This document shows positions 1 to 7,586 of a stretch of 64,000 bases of DNA, piece after piece. The stretch is taken from NCBI RefSeq assembly GCF_018687695.1, contig NZ_CP061303.1, positions 372,001-436,000 on the forward strand. Direction: 5' to 3'. A model generated the notes under the pieces. The model did no database searches. It worked only from the letters and a program-made list of their open reading frames with translations, and was not told the DNA's origin. Origin of the DNA: Polynucleobacter sp. MG-6-Vaara-E2. GTDB lineage: Bacteria > Pseudomonadota > Gammaproteobacteria > Burkholderiales > Burkholderiaceae. The position numbers were made by a program, and so were the translations under genes. The stretch's first letter is position 1, and every line of letters starts with the position of its first letter.

Positions 1-262
1 CACAGTTAAAGAGACCCCTAGAGTAACGGTTCACCTCTTTTGCAGTGCGAAGTACCTGTGCTGTCCAAGGATGGATATCCACTGCTTTGTGATGAGCATA
101 GCGATTGATGTAATTGAGTTCGCTAGACGGATTATGAAAACCCATTAAGCCTTGAATTTGTTCAATCGCCTCAAAGGCGTAATTTATGGCAGTCTGTTGA
201 GCTCCCTGATCAACAGAGATCTCAACAAAGGTTCCAAGCAAGGGCTTACAGCGGGTGATCAT
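1..262 (-). CDS. apbE: ApbE-like FAD:protein FMN transferase (partial, N-terminal 87 residues)
   Basis: The window edge cuts this gene; only the first 87 codons are present, starting at the ATG complementary to 260-262. The segment LMGFHNPSSELNYINRYA (residues 39-56) matches the ApbE pattern in which a short 'M..H.P.SEL..IN' stretch precedes the FAD pocket, and SRGLFN near the edge fits the next conserved block. ApbE enzymes transfer FMN from FAD onto a Thr or Ser of exported proteins. The gene directly upstream (7 bp away) encodes an FMN-binding-domain protein, the expected substrate. No signal peptide is evident in this N-terminus, so export or lipidation is not supported by what is visible. 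Family assignment is fairly sure; the missing C-terminal two thirds would settle it. Confidence 0.82.
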   Translation of the reverse strand, partial: MITRCKPLLGTFVEISVDQGAQQTAINYAFEAIEQIQGLMGFHNPSSELNYINRYAHHKAVDIHPWTAQVLRTAKEVNRYSRGLFNC

Positions 263-269
263 GCAGCGC

Positions 270-821
270 TCATTTTGATTTGATGGGGGTGTTCTTGAGT
301 GCCAAGTCATATAGAACGGTGACCCGCTTTACGCCATCGGTGAGGTGCTTGCAGGAAAGTGTTGCACCACCAATATTTTGAATATCTTGATTCAGTTTGA
401 TGGGATCATTCACTGTTTTACCAACAAACTGCTTGCGCCACTGTTGATCACCCACTTCATAGCCATAAGATTCAACATACTCCAGAATCTCAATACCCAA
501 AATACTGCCCCTAGCGTTCAGGGCAACGGCGTAGGTAATCATTTCATGCTTACCTACGACTTCATCAATCACCAGCCAACCACCATCTGCGGATCTCCAA
601 ATACGATCACCCTGGAAAGGATGGCGAATACTAGAGGCTGTCCGCATCCTTTCTTGTAAATCATCACTAATGATGATGGGTGATTTACTCATTGCTTTGT
701 TAGGAAAAAGAATTTGCTGAGCTTGTTCGCTCGAGATATAAATTTTTGCCTGAGCAATGATGGGTGCTGTTAGCATTGCGAGCCCTGCTACAGCATATGG
801 ATTTGGTTTCCAATCGATCAT
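270..821 (-). CDS. Exported FMN-binding domain protein, probable ApbE substrate
   Basis: This 183-residue protein starts with a hydrophobic segment ending near AQA (residues about 11-25), consistent with export. The motif GGATLS at 151-156 corresponds to the SGATxS/T motif of RnfG/NqrC/NosR-type FMN-binding domains, in which the Thr (here Thr154) carries FMN through a phosphoester bond. It lies between a putative outer membrane protein (14 bp upstream) and an apbE gene (7 bp downstream), so the three are probably one transcript. Known relatives pass electrons outside the cytoplasm. The first motif residue is Gly instead of Ser, a mild deviation. The redox partner is unknown. Inferred role: periplasmic flavoprotein of an iron-responsive electron transfer pathway. 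Confidence 0.8.
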   Translation of the reverse strand: MIDWKPNPYAVAGLAMLTAPIIAQAKIYISSEQAQQILFPNKAMSKSPIIISDDLQERMRTASSIRHPFQGDRIWRSADGGWLVIDEVVGKHEMITYAVALNARGSILGIEILEYVESYGYEVGDQQWRKQFVGKTVNDPIKLNQDIQNIGGATLSCKHLTDGVKRVTVLYDLALKNTPIKSK

Positions 822-835
822 TTTTTCTTATCTCT

Positions 836-1750
836 TTAATTCAAAGGAAAGCCAACTTTGAGAATGTATTCATTGACTGAGTGGCTATCCCATACGCGGG
901 CATTTGAGCATTCAGCTTCACCGCCACCCATGCAGGTACCACCTGCAAGCTGATAGCGCCAAGCGCCGGTCACCCACCAGTCTTTAGCGGCATAGTGCAA
1001 GTTTGGACCAACAAAGGTTGCGCGTTGTACTTGATTGCGTAAATTGAGTTCTGAATAGTCGTTATGAAAACGTGCTTCAACCCCAGCTGACCATTTGGGT
1101 GCAAATCGATAGCTTGCCCCAACCAAAATATCGAGCATAGATTCAGGCACGTTGCCATTCTCAATAAATTTGAGACGCTCATTTGCAACTACAACGTTGC
1201 TTGCAAGTATTAGGCGATCGTCGATGAAGTTTGATTGCAGTAATAAACGTGCTTCAATCTCATCTTTATTTCTACCCCAAGTAGGCTCAAGATATAGACC
1301 AACACCTACGGGTGAAGTTACTGGATTGGTAATACGGTAAATCGCCTCCAAAGAGCCACCTTCAATACCGCTCTTTCTGTAGGCGGTGGAGGGATCATGT
1401 GATGAGGGAACGCCGTAGCCTCCCGTACAGGTTGGTGTGTCACCGCAGGCTTCTGAGTTGGTGTAGTTTTGATTGGCATTCGTATGGTAAGAATTGATAT
1501 AACCGGCTACTTGTAAGTCATTGGTGAGGCCGTACTCGAGTTCCGTCCTTGCTGTCCAAGCATCGTATGTACCGGCAGCTTGTGTTTGATTAAGTTGAAC
1601 TCGTTGCTCAAATTCCCACTTACCCTTGGGTTGCAGGTCTAAGGTGTAGATCCAGCCAAAGGCTCCTTCCCCGGCGTGGGCTAGTGAGAGGTGCAATGCT
1701 GCGGCAAGGACGAGGCTAAAGGCAATCAGTTTTTGAATAGTCAATTTCAT
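836..1750 (-). CDS. DUF6662-like outer-membrane-type protein, Fur-box controlled
   Basis: The 304-residue product has a clear signal peptide (residues 1-26, cleavage after AHA). The mature part is made of alternating aromatic and polar stretches such as WEFEQRVQLNQ and EYILKVGFPLN at the C-terminus, as in outer-membrane beta-barrels. I recognise it as resembling the DUF6662 family, whose function is not established. Four Cys lie in two close pairs (near residues 102-108 and 273-281), which could form periplasmic or surface disulfides. It is the first gene of a minus-strand group with the FMN-binding protein and apbE. Two palindromes matching Fur boxes lie 32-74 bp upstream, so iron repression is likely. 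A porin-like or structural role in iron reduction or uptake is inference. Confidence 0.72.
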   Translation of the reverse strand: MKLTIQKLIAFSLVLAAALHLSLAHAGEGAFGWIYTLDLQPKGKWEFEQRVQLNQTQAAGTYDAWTARTELEYGLTNDLQVAGYINSYHTNANQNYTNSEACGDTPTCTGGYGVPSSHDPSTAYRKSGIEGGSLEAIYRITNPVTSPVGVGLYLEPTWGRNKDEIEARLLLQSNFIDDRLILASNVVVANERLKFIENGNVPESMLDILVGASYRFAPKWSAGVEARFHNDYSELNLRNQVQRATFVGPNLHYAAKDWWVTGAWRYQLAGGTCMGGGEAECSNARVWDSHSVNEYILKVGFPLN

Positions 1751-1781
1751 AGTTTTCTGAGAGAGGGTTGAGAAAGTTAAA

Positions 1782-1796
1782 TGAGAACGGTTCTCA
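1782..1796. promoter_or_regulatory. Fur-box-like palindrome 1
   Basis: TGAGAACGGTTCTCA is a perfect 7-1-7 inverted repeat and matches the 7-1-7 form of the Fur operator (consensus TGATAATNATTATCA) with substitutions common in beta-proteobacteria. It is 32 bp upstream of the DUF6662-like gene start at 1750. Confidence 0.75.
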
Positions 1797-1809
1797 ATAT
1801 ATCATCAAA

Positions 1810-1824
1810 TGAGAATGATTCTCA
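1810..1824. promoter_or_regulatory. Fur-box-like palindrome 2
   Basis: TGAGAATGATTCTCA is a second perfect 7-1-7 inverted repeat starting 28 bp after the first. The tandem arrangement strengthens the Fur assignment. It lies between the divergent genes starting at 1750 (minus) and 1902 (plus) and could affect either, though it is nearer the former. Confidence 0.8.
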
Positions 1825-1901
1825 AATAGGAAAAAGACCATATTTCAATAAATGATTCAATTTCTAGGGCGATTTGAATTCCCTTGTAAGATTTCTTTTC
1901 A

Positions 1902-2138
1902 ATGGATTTACAAGCACTCGAAAAACTCGTACTCATGAAGATGCCCTTTGGTAAACATGCTGGGAGAGCATTGGCAGATCTGCCGGGAAACTATTTGGCG
2001 TGGTTTGCACGCGAGGGGTTTCCCAAGGGCGAGCTAGGCGAACTATTGGAGTTAATGCACACGCTTGATCACAATGGCTTGCGTGGATTATTAGCCCCTA
2101 TTCAAAGAGCCCACGGCTTACAAGCTAAATCAAAATGA
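1902..2138 (+). CDS. DUF3820 family small protein
   Basis: The 78-residue product contains the DUF3820 signature MPFGKHAGRALADLPGNYLAWF (split here: MPFGKHAGRAL at 14-24, NYLAWF at 30-35), followed by a helical C-terminus. Members are small cytoplasmic proteins of unknown biochemical function, sometimes annotated after a Pseudomonas structure as quorum-sensing-regulated virulence factor. Pfam links the fold to nuclease-associated regions, but nothing here proves that. No strong ribosome binding site precedes the ATG. Its last codons overlap the stop region of the convergent nuclease gene by 9 bp. Confidence 0.8.
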   Translation: MDLQALEKLVLMKMPFGKHAGRALADLPGNYLAWFAREGFPKGELGELLELMHTLDHNGLRGLLAPIQRAHGLQAKSK

Positions 2139-3167
2139 CTTTGAGCGAACGATGACAGTGACGCGGTTGCGCTCATAAGTGACCCGAGGTGATTCTGGTG
2201 GGCTACTTTGAATTGGGCTCACAAACAGCGAGGTTTGCGATTTAAGCTGCGTCGCAATTCTTTTAGCGAGTTCACCATTCCGATCATATTGAATCTGAAC
2301 ACTGGCCACCTTACCTTCTTGAATGCGTGCAATCAGAGCATTGAGCTTATCGGTTGAGTATTCATCGAAAAATAGGGGGTACCAGCCACCCATCAATCCC
2401 TGATTTGGTAGGGCTTTAGGGGCAATGGTGGGTTTAGGCTTAGACTGCTCAGGCTGAATAGGTAATTGAAAATCGATGCCTGTTTTGGCAACTAATTCGG
2501 AATAAGAAATCGGCGGAGACATTTGCGCCTCATTGCTGTTTTCTATCCAATAAGCCCATGCATGATTCTGATTGGGGTCATAAACCAATTTAAACAAGTG
2601 ACTCGGAATCGTGACACGACTCCTGCCGATGCTGCCTTGATTTCCAGTAGAGCCAGTAAAGATATAAACATCTCCCGATGCTCTTTTTGCATAAAGCCTA
2701 GTAGGCTCTTCAACATTTTTCGCCCAAATCCCCTGATTGTTTTGCCTAGCCTGCGGCATCATATTTGCCAGGGAGAAAGACTGGTCCATTGCACTTTCAT
2801 TGCCCATATCCCCAGCTGGAGCGTTATGTCCACGATCATAGCCGCTCCCACGGTAGTCAGAAAGTAGGGCTCGCTCTGCAAAAGGTAGTCTTGCTTCTTC
2901 GTAAAACTGATTGGTTCTACGTGGATGTGGCCCAAGCAATTGTTCGCGATTGAGTTTTTCTACCGTGTAGATAGGCTTTTTATCTTGCGGCGAGTAATAC
3001 ACCGCAAAGCTATCAAAGCAAAGGTCGCGACCAATTTCGGTGGTAACGGGCACTTGTTGGCCTGGAAAGAGATCTTTGCATGCATCAAAGAGTGCATAGG
3101 CCCTCACGGGGCCTAGTAAGACGGCCAGTAATAATAGAGGCCTTAGAAGTATGTGAATTGCTTTCAT
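2130..3167 (-). CDS. Exported DNA/RNA non-specific endonuclease (NUC/Serratia type)
   Basis: This 345-residue protein begins with a signal peptide (residues 1-25, cleavage near AYA). The catalytic DRGH motif is at 111-114, with His114 as the general base, followed by SLANMMPQ at 132-139 and a NxxxW metal-site segment at 144-148, as in the Serratia nuclease family. It should degrade nucleic acids in the periplasm or outside the cell, for nutrient or phosphate scavenging. The nuclease domain ends near residue 235. About 100 further residues form an extra C-terminal domain containing VQIQYDRNGELAKRIATQL, which I do not recognise. Convergent with, and overlapping, the DUF3820 gene. Confidence 0.88.
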   Translation of the reverse strand: MKAIHILLRPLLLLAVLLGPVRAYALFDACKDLFPGQQVPVTTEIGRDLCFDSFAVYYSPQDKKPIYTVEKLNREQLLGPHPRRTNQFYEEARLPFAERALLSDYRGSGYDRGHNAPAGDMGNESAMDQSFSLANMMPQARQNNQGIWAKNVEEPTRLYAKRASGDVYIFTGSTGNQGSIGRSRVTIPSHLFKLVYDPNQNHAWAYWIENSNEAQMSPPISYSELVAKTGIDFQLPIQPEQSKPKPTIAPKALPNQGLMGGWYPLFFDEYSTDKLNALIARIQEGKVASVQIQYDRNGELAKRIATQLKSQTSLFVSPIQSSPPESPRVTYERNRVTVIVRSKSF

Positions 3168-3568
3168 TTCCTACAAGTGTAGGGGTTACTCCAAGCTTCC
3201 CTAAAACATTCTGCAGTAGCTCCATGAGTTAGCTCTTCAGTGCACGAGAAATCAGCGCTAATCACCCATTGCCCGTTGATTCCCAGACCCTCCGGCCCTT
3301 AAAATAATGCCTTGCAGCATTTGGTAGGCAATACTACTGGTAGATATATAGGGCGATTGAAATACTAGATGTATGGTTTTTCTAGGCAATTTTTCGTTTC
3401 AAATAGTAAAAAAGTCCTCATTTAAGAATTTTTTTACAAAATGAAATTAATGCTCACTAACTTTCATAAGTAATTGATTTATCTAAATTAAATATGAATT
3501 TTTTGTCATGTCTAAGGGATCCCCCGTAAATCAAGACCTAAAAGTTATTGAAATACCGTTCTTTATTC
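3168..3568. other. Long intergenic region without a recognisable gene
   Basis: The stretch between the nuclease start and the next promoter holds no convincing coding sequence. The part from about 3360 to 3570 is clearly AT-rich with several runs of T and A. It probably carries the nuclease promoter (reading minus) and upstream elements of the transglycosylase promoter. Confidence 0.5.
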
Positions 3569-3597
3569 TTGACTTGATATAAGAACCTTTTTAGGAT
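3569..3597 (+). promoter_or_regulatory. Sigma70-type promoter for the transglycosylase gene
   Basis: TTGACT (3569-3574) and TAGGAT (3592-3597) are separated by exactly 17 bp, a good -35/-10 pair at the end of the AT-rich spacer. Transcription would begin near 3604 and leave a leader of about 120 nt before the ATG at 3724. Confidence 0.55.
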
Positions 3598-3723
3598 GAC
3601 CCATGTTTTTTAGATATTGCGGTGCAACATAAACCAATGGCACGGTTTTGGGGTGTCGCAAACAAATGAATGAGTAAATGTTTATTGAACAATTTGAGTG
3701 AGATGCAGGAGGGGCAGTCAGCA

Positions 3724-4659
3724 ATGCTGGCAGCCAAACAACTGCTGACCCAAACTATGGCTCCGGTATTTAGAGTCATTAAAGGTCTACTCGTTGTGGC
3801 TGTATTCATGGTGATTGGACTTTGGCTATCGGGCAACGGAACAAATGCCGGTGCTTTTGATTTAGCCCGTATCTTGGTACCCGATGAGGCGCGTCATATT
3901 GTTTGGAACAATGGCTTTGACATGTTGGATCAGTACAAGACTGGCGGTCCTGACTCTGAAGCAACAATCTCGGATGCCAATATTGCCAGTGTAATTTACG
4001 ATAAAGCTAAGACCGTCAATACTGGTTTATCTGGCGCTAAACAGCAGGCGGTTGCCCTGTTAATGCCCTCTGTCGCGCAAGTACAGGTTAAGTCAATCTC
4101 CCATTTGGCTGACCGGATTCCGAGTTCCAAGATTGATCCACAAGCTCTAGATAGTAATTTGATGGGCTCGATTCAGAATCAAAGAGCAGTAGCGGATTTC
4201 TTTGAGAAAAAATATAGCCTTGATCGCTCCAAGATTGAAGAGTACGTATCCAACACGATTCTGATTGCCAAAGAGGTCAATATTGATCCTGTCTTGTTAT
4301 TGGCTGTGATTTCAGTTGAATCCAACTTCAACCCAAATACGAAGAGCCATGCTGGTGCAGAAGGCCTCATGCAAGTAATGACTTCAGTGCACCGTGATAA
4401 GTACGCACTGTATGGCGGGACTCAAGAGGCGGTAAAGCCTGAGGTCAATATTCGTGTGGGCGCCTATATCTTGAAATATCTCATTGCTACTGCAGGCTCT
4501 TTGCGAAATGGTCTGAAGTTTTATGTAGGCGCAGCGAATGCTGAAGACGATGGCGGTTATGCCGATAAGGTAATGGCAGAGCGTAATCGCCTGATTGGTA
4601 TTTGTCAGACTCGATCTACCAATCGCTTAACACTGAATGGCAAAGACCTACGTTCTTAA
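3724..4659 (+). CDS. Membrane-anchored lytic transglycosylase (SLT domain)
   Basis: The C-terminal half is a transglycosylase SLT domain: SVESNF with catalytic Glu199, then GAEGLMQVM (211-219) and a region rich in Tyr and Ala typical of the Slt fold. It would cleave peptidoglycan glycan strands to 1,6-anhydromuropeptides. A single membrane segment at about 21-36 anchors it in the inner membrane with the domain in the periplasm. I place the start at 3724 (311 residues) because AGGAGG at 3707-3712 stands 11 nt before it. An in-frame ATG at 3670 would add 18 residues but has no ribosome binding site. Followed by a terminator shared with the convergent FKBP gene. Confidence 0.9.
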   Translation: MLAAKQLLTQTMAPVFRVIKGLLVVAVFMVIGLWLSGNGTNAGAFDLARILVPDEARHIVWNNGFDMLDQYKTGGPDSEATISDANIASVIYDKAKTVNTGLSGAKQQAVALLMPSVAQVQVKSISHLADRIPSSKIDPQALDSNLMGSIQNQRAVADFFEKKYSLDRSKIEEYVSNTILIAKEVNIDPVLLLAVISVESNFNPNTKSHAGAEGLMQVMTSVHRDKYALYGGTQEAVKPEVNIRVGAYILKYLIATAGSLRNGLKFYVGAANAEDDGGYADKVMAERNRLIGICQTRSTNRLTLNGKDLRS

Positions 4660-4676
4660 TTTCAGAGTAAAGAAAC

Positions 4677-4700
4677 AAAAAGCCACCCTAGGGTGGCTTT
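4677..4700. terminator. Bidirectional intrinsic terminator
   Basis: A 12-bp arm palindrome (AAAAGCCACCCT / AGGGTGGCTTTT) flanked by A and T runs lies between the convergent transglycosylase and FKBP genes and can act on both strands. Confidence 0.85.
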
Positions 4701-4720
4701 TTGTTTGGGTGGAGTGGCGT

Positions 4721-5068
4721 TTAATTCACGTCATGTAATTCAACATCAAATACTAATGTTGCGTTTGGAGGTATCACGCCACCTGCACCGCGGGCTCCAT
4801 AACCCATCTCAGAAGGGATGATAAGAGTGCGCTTACCGCCAATTTTCATGCCGGCAACCCCTTCATCCCAACCTTTAATAACATGACCTGCACCCAATGG
4901 GAAGCTAAAGAGTTGGCCACGATCGAGTGAGCTGTCAAATTTTTGGCCTTTGTGCTCAGGGGCACTCTCATCATAAAGCCAGCCGGTGTAGTGCACATCA
5001 ACATGATTGCCATTGGTCGCTTCTTTGCCCTCACCAACAACTGTATCGATTTTTTTGAGTTCGGTCAT
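4721..5068 (-). CDS. FKBP-type peptidyl-prolyl cis-trans isomerase
   Basis: The 115-residue protein is a complete single FKBP domain with no signal peptide, so cytoplasmic. The pocket residues are recognisable: HYTGWL (Tyr27), KFDSS (Phe44, Asp45), HVIKGWDEG with Val63, Ile64 and Trp67, and MGYGARG (89-95). It catalyses prolyl isomerisation and probably assists folding. The length and sequence match the small FkpA/FKBP12-like enzymes common in beta-proteobacteria. It stands alone between a terminator and the divergent DUF6352-like gene. Confidence 0.93.
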   Translation of the reverse strand: MTELKKIDTVVGEGKEATNGNHVDVHYTGWLYDESAPEHKGQKFDSSLDRGQLFSFPLGAGHVIKGWDEGVAGMKIGGKRTLIIPSEMGYGARGAGGVIPPNATLVFDVELHDVN

Positions 5069-5142
5069 GATTATTCCTATTGGGTAAAAATAGATTGGCT
5101 AGTATATGCTGAGCTCTAGATTCTTACTGCACGATAAATAAC

Positions 5143-6159
5143 ATGACCAATTACTGGCCCAATTGCGGGTATCAAACATTGCTTTCAAGCTCTGATGGAC
5201 AACTATTGGTAACAGATGATTTTTTACGGACGTATTTACAACGACCTGAATTGAGTCTCGTCCCAGAATCCTGTGATGCCGAAAAAGCATTACACCAACG
5301 TCTTCTTGATGACCCTCGCGCAGTTATTACAGAGCAAGAAATTGCAACAATGCAAGATGAAGATATTCAGGAAAACTATCGCGTGTGGTTGCGCTATCGA
5401 GCTCGATTACTGGCTGCAAGCTCATTAGAGAATTTTTACATGAGCCTATTTAAGGGTGATGGCGTTGATGTACCCCCCTTATTTGTGATGCAGCTAGCGC
5501 AGATCTTTGTCCGACATATCCTGGGCGAGAGTGCGCACCCACTGGAAGTGCGTATGGCTGAATTGTTCTTTCGAGCTCAAAAAATCACCGTACTGGAAGA
5601 TAGTATTGTGATGGGTGCTGATGAAGATGTGGTGGCTCGTAATGCCCAAGCTGGTGAGTCAGGAAACATTATGGACCTTCTCAAGGGAAAGTCGATGTTG
5701 ACTAAATCTGCAGATCTAGATGTTTTATATGAAGATAACGCTGCTGAATATTGGGCGCGTAATGAAGATTTCGATTATGCGGTTCAGCTCAATTTTGGCC
5801 ATGAACCAATGAATCATTTTTGTCGTGTGCTCGAAAAGTGGATCAAACATTTTTTAGGTGCAGCAGTACGCATCACCCCAATGCAGCAAATTAACGATCC
5901 TAAATGGTCTTGGCATGTTGGTTTAGATGCCGCTGCGACTGAGATATTGAATAAGCTCTATAACAAAGAGTTGCTGGATGCTGAAGAACTCGAGAGAGTA
6001 ATTTGCCTCTTTCGCCTGGATTTTATCGATGAAGCAGCGGTGGCTAAGGCGCAGCAAGGTAAGCCGGTATATCTAGCAATCGCTATGAATGATCAGCAGC
6101 AACTAAAGCTCAAACCTCAAAACTTATTATTTAATTTGCCACTAGCTAAGGCTTCCTAA
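5143..6159 (+). CDS. DUF6352-like conserved protein of unknown function
   Basis: A 338-residue, acidic, mostly helical cytoplasmic protein without signal peptide or membrane segment. It starts MTNYWPNCGY and resembles the Burkholderiales DUF6352 family, for which no activity is known to me. No catalytic motif can be pointed out; HDE-type residues are spread through the sequence. The initiator ATG at 5143 has no strong ribosome binding site. The gene ends with a 4-bp overlap with the stop of the convergent MFS transporter. Function unknown. Confidence 0.75.
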   Translation: MTNYWPNCGYQTLLSSSDGQLLVTDDFLRTYLQRPELSLVPESCDAEKALHQRLLDDPRAVITEQEIATMQDEDIQENYRVWLRYRARLLAASSLENFYMSLFKGDGVDVPPLFVMQLAQIFVRHILGESAHPLEVRMAELFFRAQKITVLEDSIVMGADEDVVARNAQAGESGNIMDLLKGKSMLTKSADLDVLYEDNAAEYWARNEDFDYAVQLNFGHEPMNHFCRVLEKWIKHFLGAAVRITPMQQINDPKWSWHVGLDAAATEILNKLYNKELLDAEELERVICLFRLDFIDEAAVAKAQQGKPVYLAIAMNDQQQLKLKPQNLLFNLPLAKAS

Positions 6160-7349
6160 GCTGTCGGTTGTTTTTTGTTTTGACTAGTAAGCCAGAGTAG
6201 AGCCATAGCTGTAATGATCACAGGGATGAGTGAGCCAAGGTTCAGGATATTCCAGCCCTGTGAGGTAACTAGCGCACCCGATCCAAAAGAGGTGAAGGCC
6301 ATCGTGCCAAAGACGAAGAAGTTAATCGATGCCTGAGCTTTATCACGCTCATTGGGATGGTAAGCAGTCATTGCCAATGAAGTAGAACCGGTAAATAAGA
6401 AGTTCCAGCCCACGCCCAGCAAAAAGAGGGCGATGAGGAATTGATGAAGGTCTACTCCAGTCAGTGCAATGAATATGCACAGGAAATTAAGGCACACACC
6501 AACACCCATCATTTTGAGGGCGCCAAAACGTTGAATGAGGGAGCCTGTGAAAAATCCAGGAGCAAACATCCCTATGACATGCCACTCTAATACCAGAGCA
6601 GTATCTGAAAAAGGTAAGCCGCAAATTTGCATGGCCAAAGGTGTTGCAGCCATGAGCAGATTCATGACCCCATAACCTAGAGATGCGCCAATCACAGCAA
6701 CCATAAATACGGGTTGCTGCAGAATGCTTTTGAGTGGGCGCCCATCCGATAGCGAATGCTGGGTTTTAAATTCTTCGGGAAAGTGAATGAACTGCATCAC
6801 ACCTATTCCGATGAGGGCTGCAATGGATAGCGTAAGGTAGGCACCCAAAAAAGCAGTACTGAAGAAGTCTCTTGTCCAAGAGGCGAGGTTGGGTCCTATG
6901 ACTGCCCCTAGAATGCCGCCAGCTAAAACCCAAGAAACTGCTTTATCCCGTTGACTAGCTTCGGTAAGTTCGGCAGCAGCAAAACGGTAGAGTTGTCCAT
7001 TGGCGCTGTAGTAGCCCGCAATAAAAGTGCCTAGAACGAGTAGCCAAAAATTTCTACTCAGTGCTGCATAGGCACACAACAAGGCAGATAGCATTGCTAC
7101 CAATAGACCAAGTTGAAATGAAATCTTTCGTCCAAAACGATTTTGAGATTTGGCGACGATAGAGGTGGAAAAGGCTGCACCAACTACATAGCCCATGACC
7201 GGCAGCGTAGCCATCCAACTAATGGGGGCTAAGCTCAGACCCACTAGGCCATTAATGGCGATAAACGTGACGTTATTGGTCAGGAACAAGCCCTGGCAAA
7301 GAATCAGCAAGACAAGATTTTTATTGAGTAAAGGGTGCTTGCTAGTCAT
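6156..7349 (-). CDS. MFS transporter (12-TM drug/solute antiporter type)
   Basis: The 397-residue product has about twelve hydrophobic segments. Between TM2 and TM3 it carries KSQNRFGRKISFQLG, the MFS motif A (usual GxxxDRxGRR) with the Asp replaced by Gln-Asn. It is an inner-membrane secondary transporter; the substrate cannot be read from the sequence. Organisation resembles the YfcJ/arabinose-efflux-like MFS group. It is monocistronic, with its start 237 bp from the divergent isocitrate dehydrogenase. Confidence 0.88.
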   Translation of the reverse strand: MTSKHPLLNKNLVLLILCQGLFLTNNVTFIAINGLVGLSLAPISWMATLPVMGYVVGAAFSTSIVAKSQNRFGRKISFQLGLLVAMLSALLCAYAALSRNFWLLVLGTFIAGYYSANGQLYRFAAAELTEASQRDKAVSWVLAGGILGAVIGPNLASWTRDFFSTAFLGAYLTLSIAALIGIGVMQFIHFPEEFKTQHSLSDGRPLKSILQQPVFMVAVIGASLGYGVMNLLMAATPLAMQICGLPFSDTALVLEWHVIGMFAPGFFTGSLIQRFGALKMMGVGVCLNFLCIFIALTGVDLHQFLIALFLLGVGWNFLFTGSTSLAMTAYHPNERDKAQASINFFVFGTMAFTSFGSGALVTSQGWNILNLGSLIPVIITAMALLWLTSQNKKQPTA

Positions 7350-7586
7350 GGCTTGCAGTTTACGGGGAATTGCAGGGTTCAGCTGACTCGGTGAATTCCC
7401 TTAAATTGGTGTTTATCTGCGTGTTTGGGGTGCAAAACCCCCATTTTTGACAACCCCAATGATTTAAAATCGAAGTCTCGCCTCATTGGCAAAACGTCAG
7501 CTAAAAGCGACTTGCAAAATGCGGAATATGAGGGTGGCAGGGTAAAAACCTGACTCTGTAAATTTATCAATATCGAGGAAAAGTTA

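Noticed and set aside
3670..3723. Upstream ATG as start of the lytic transglycosylase
   Set aside because: No ribosome binding site before 3670, whereas AGGAGG stands at the right distance before 3724.
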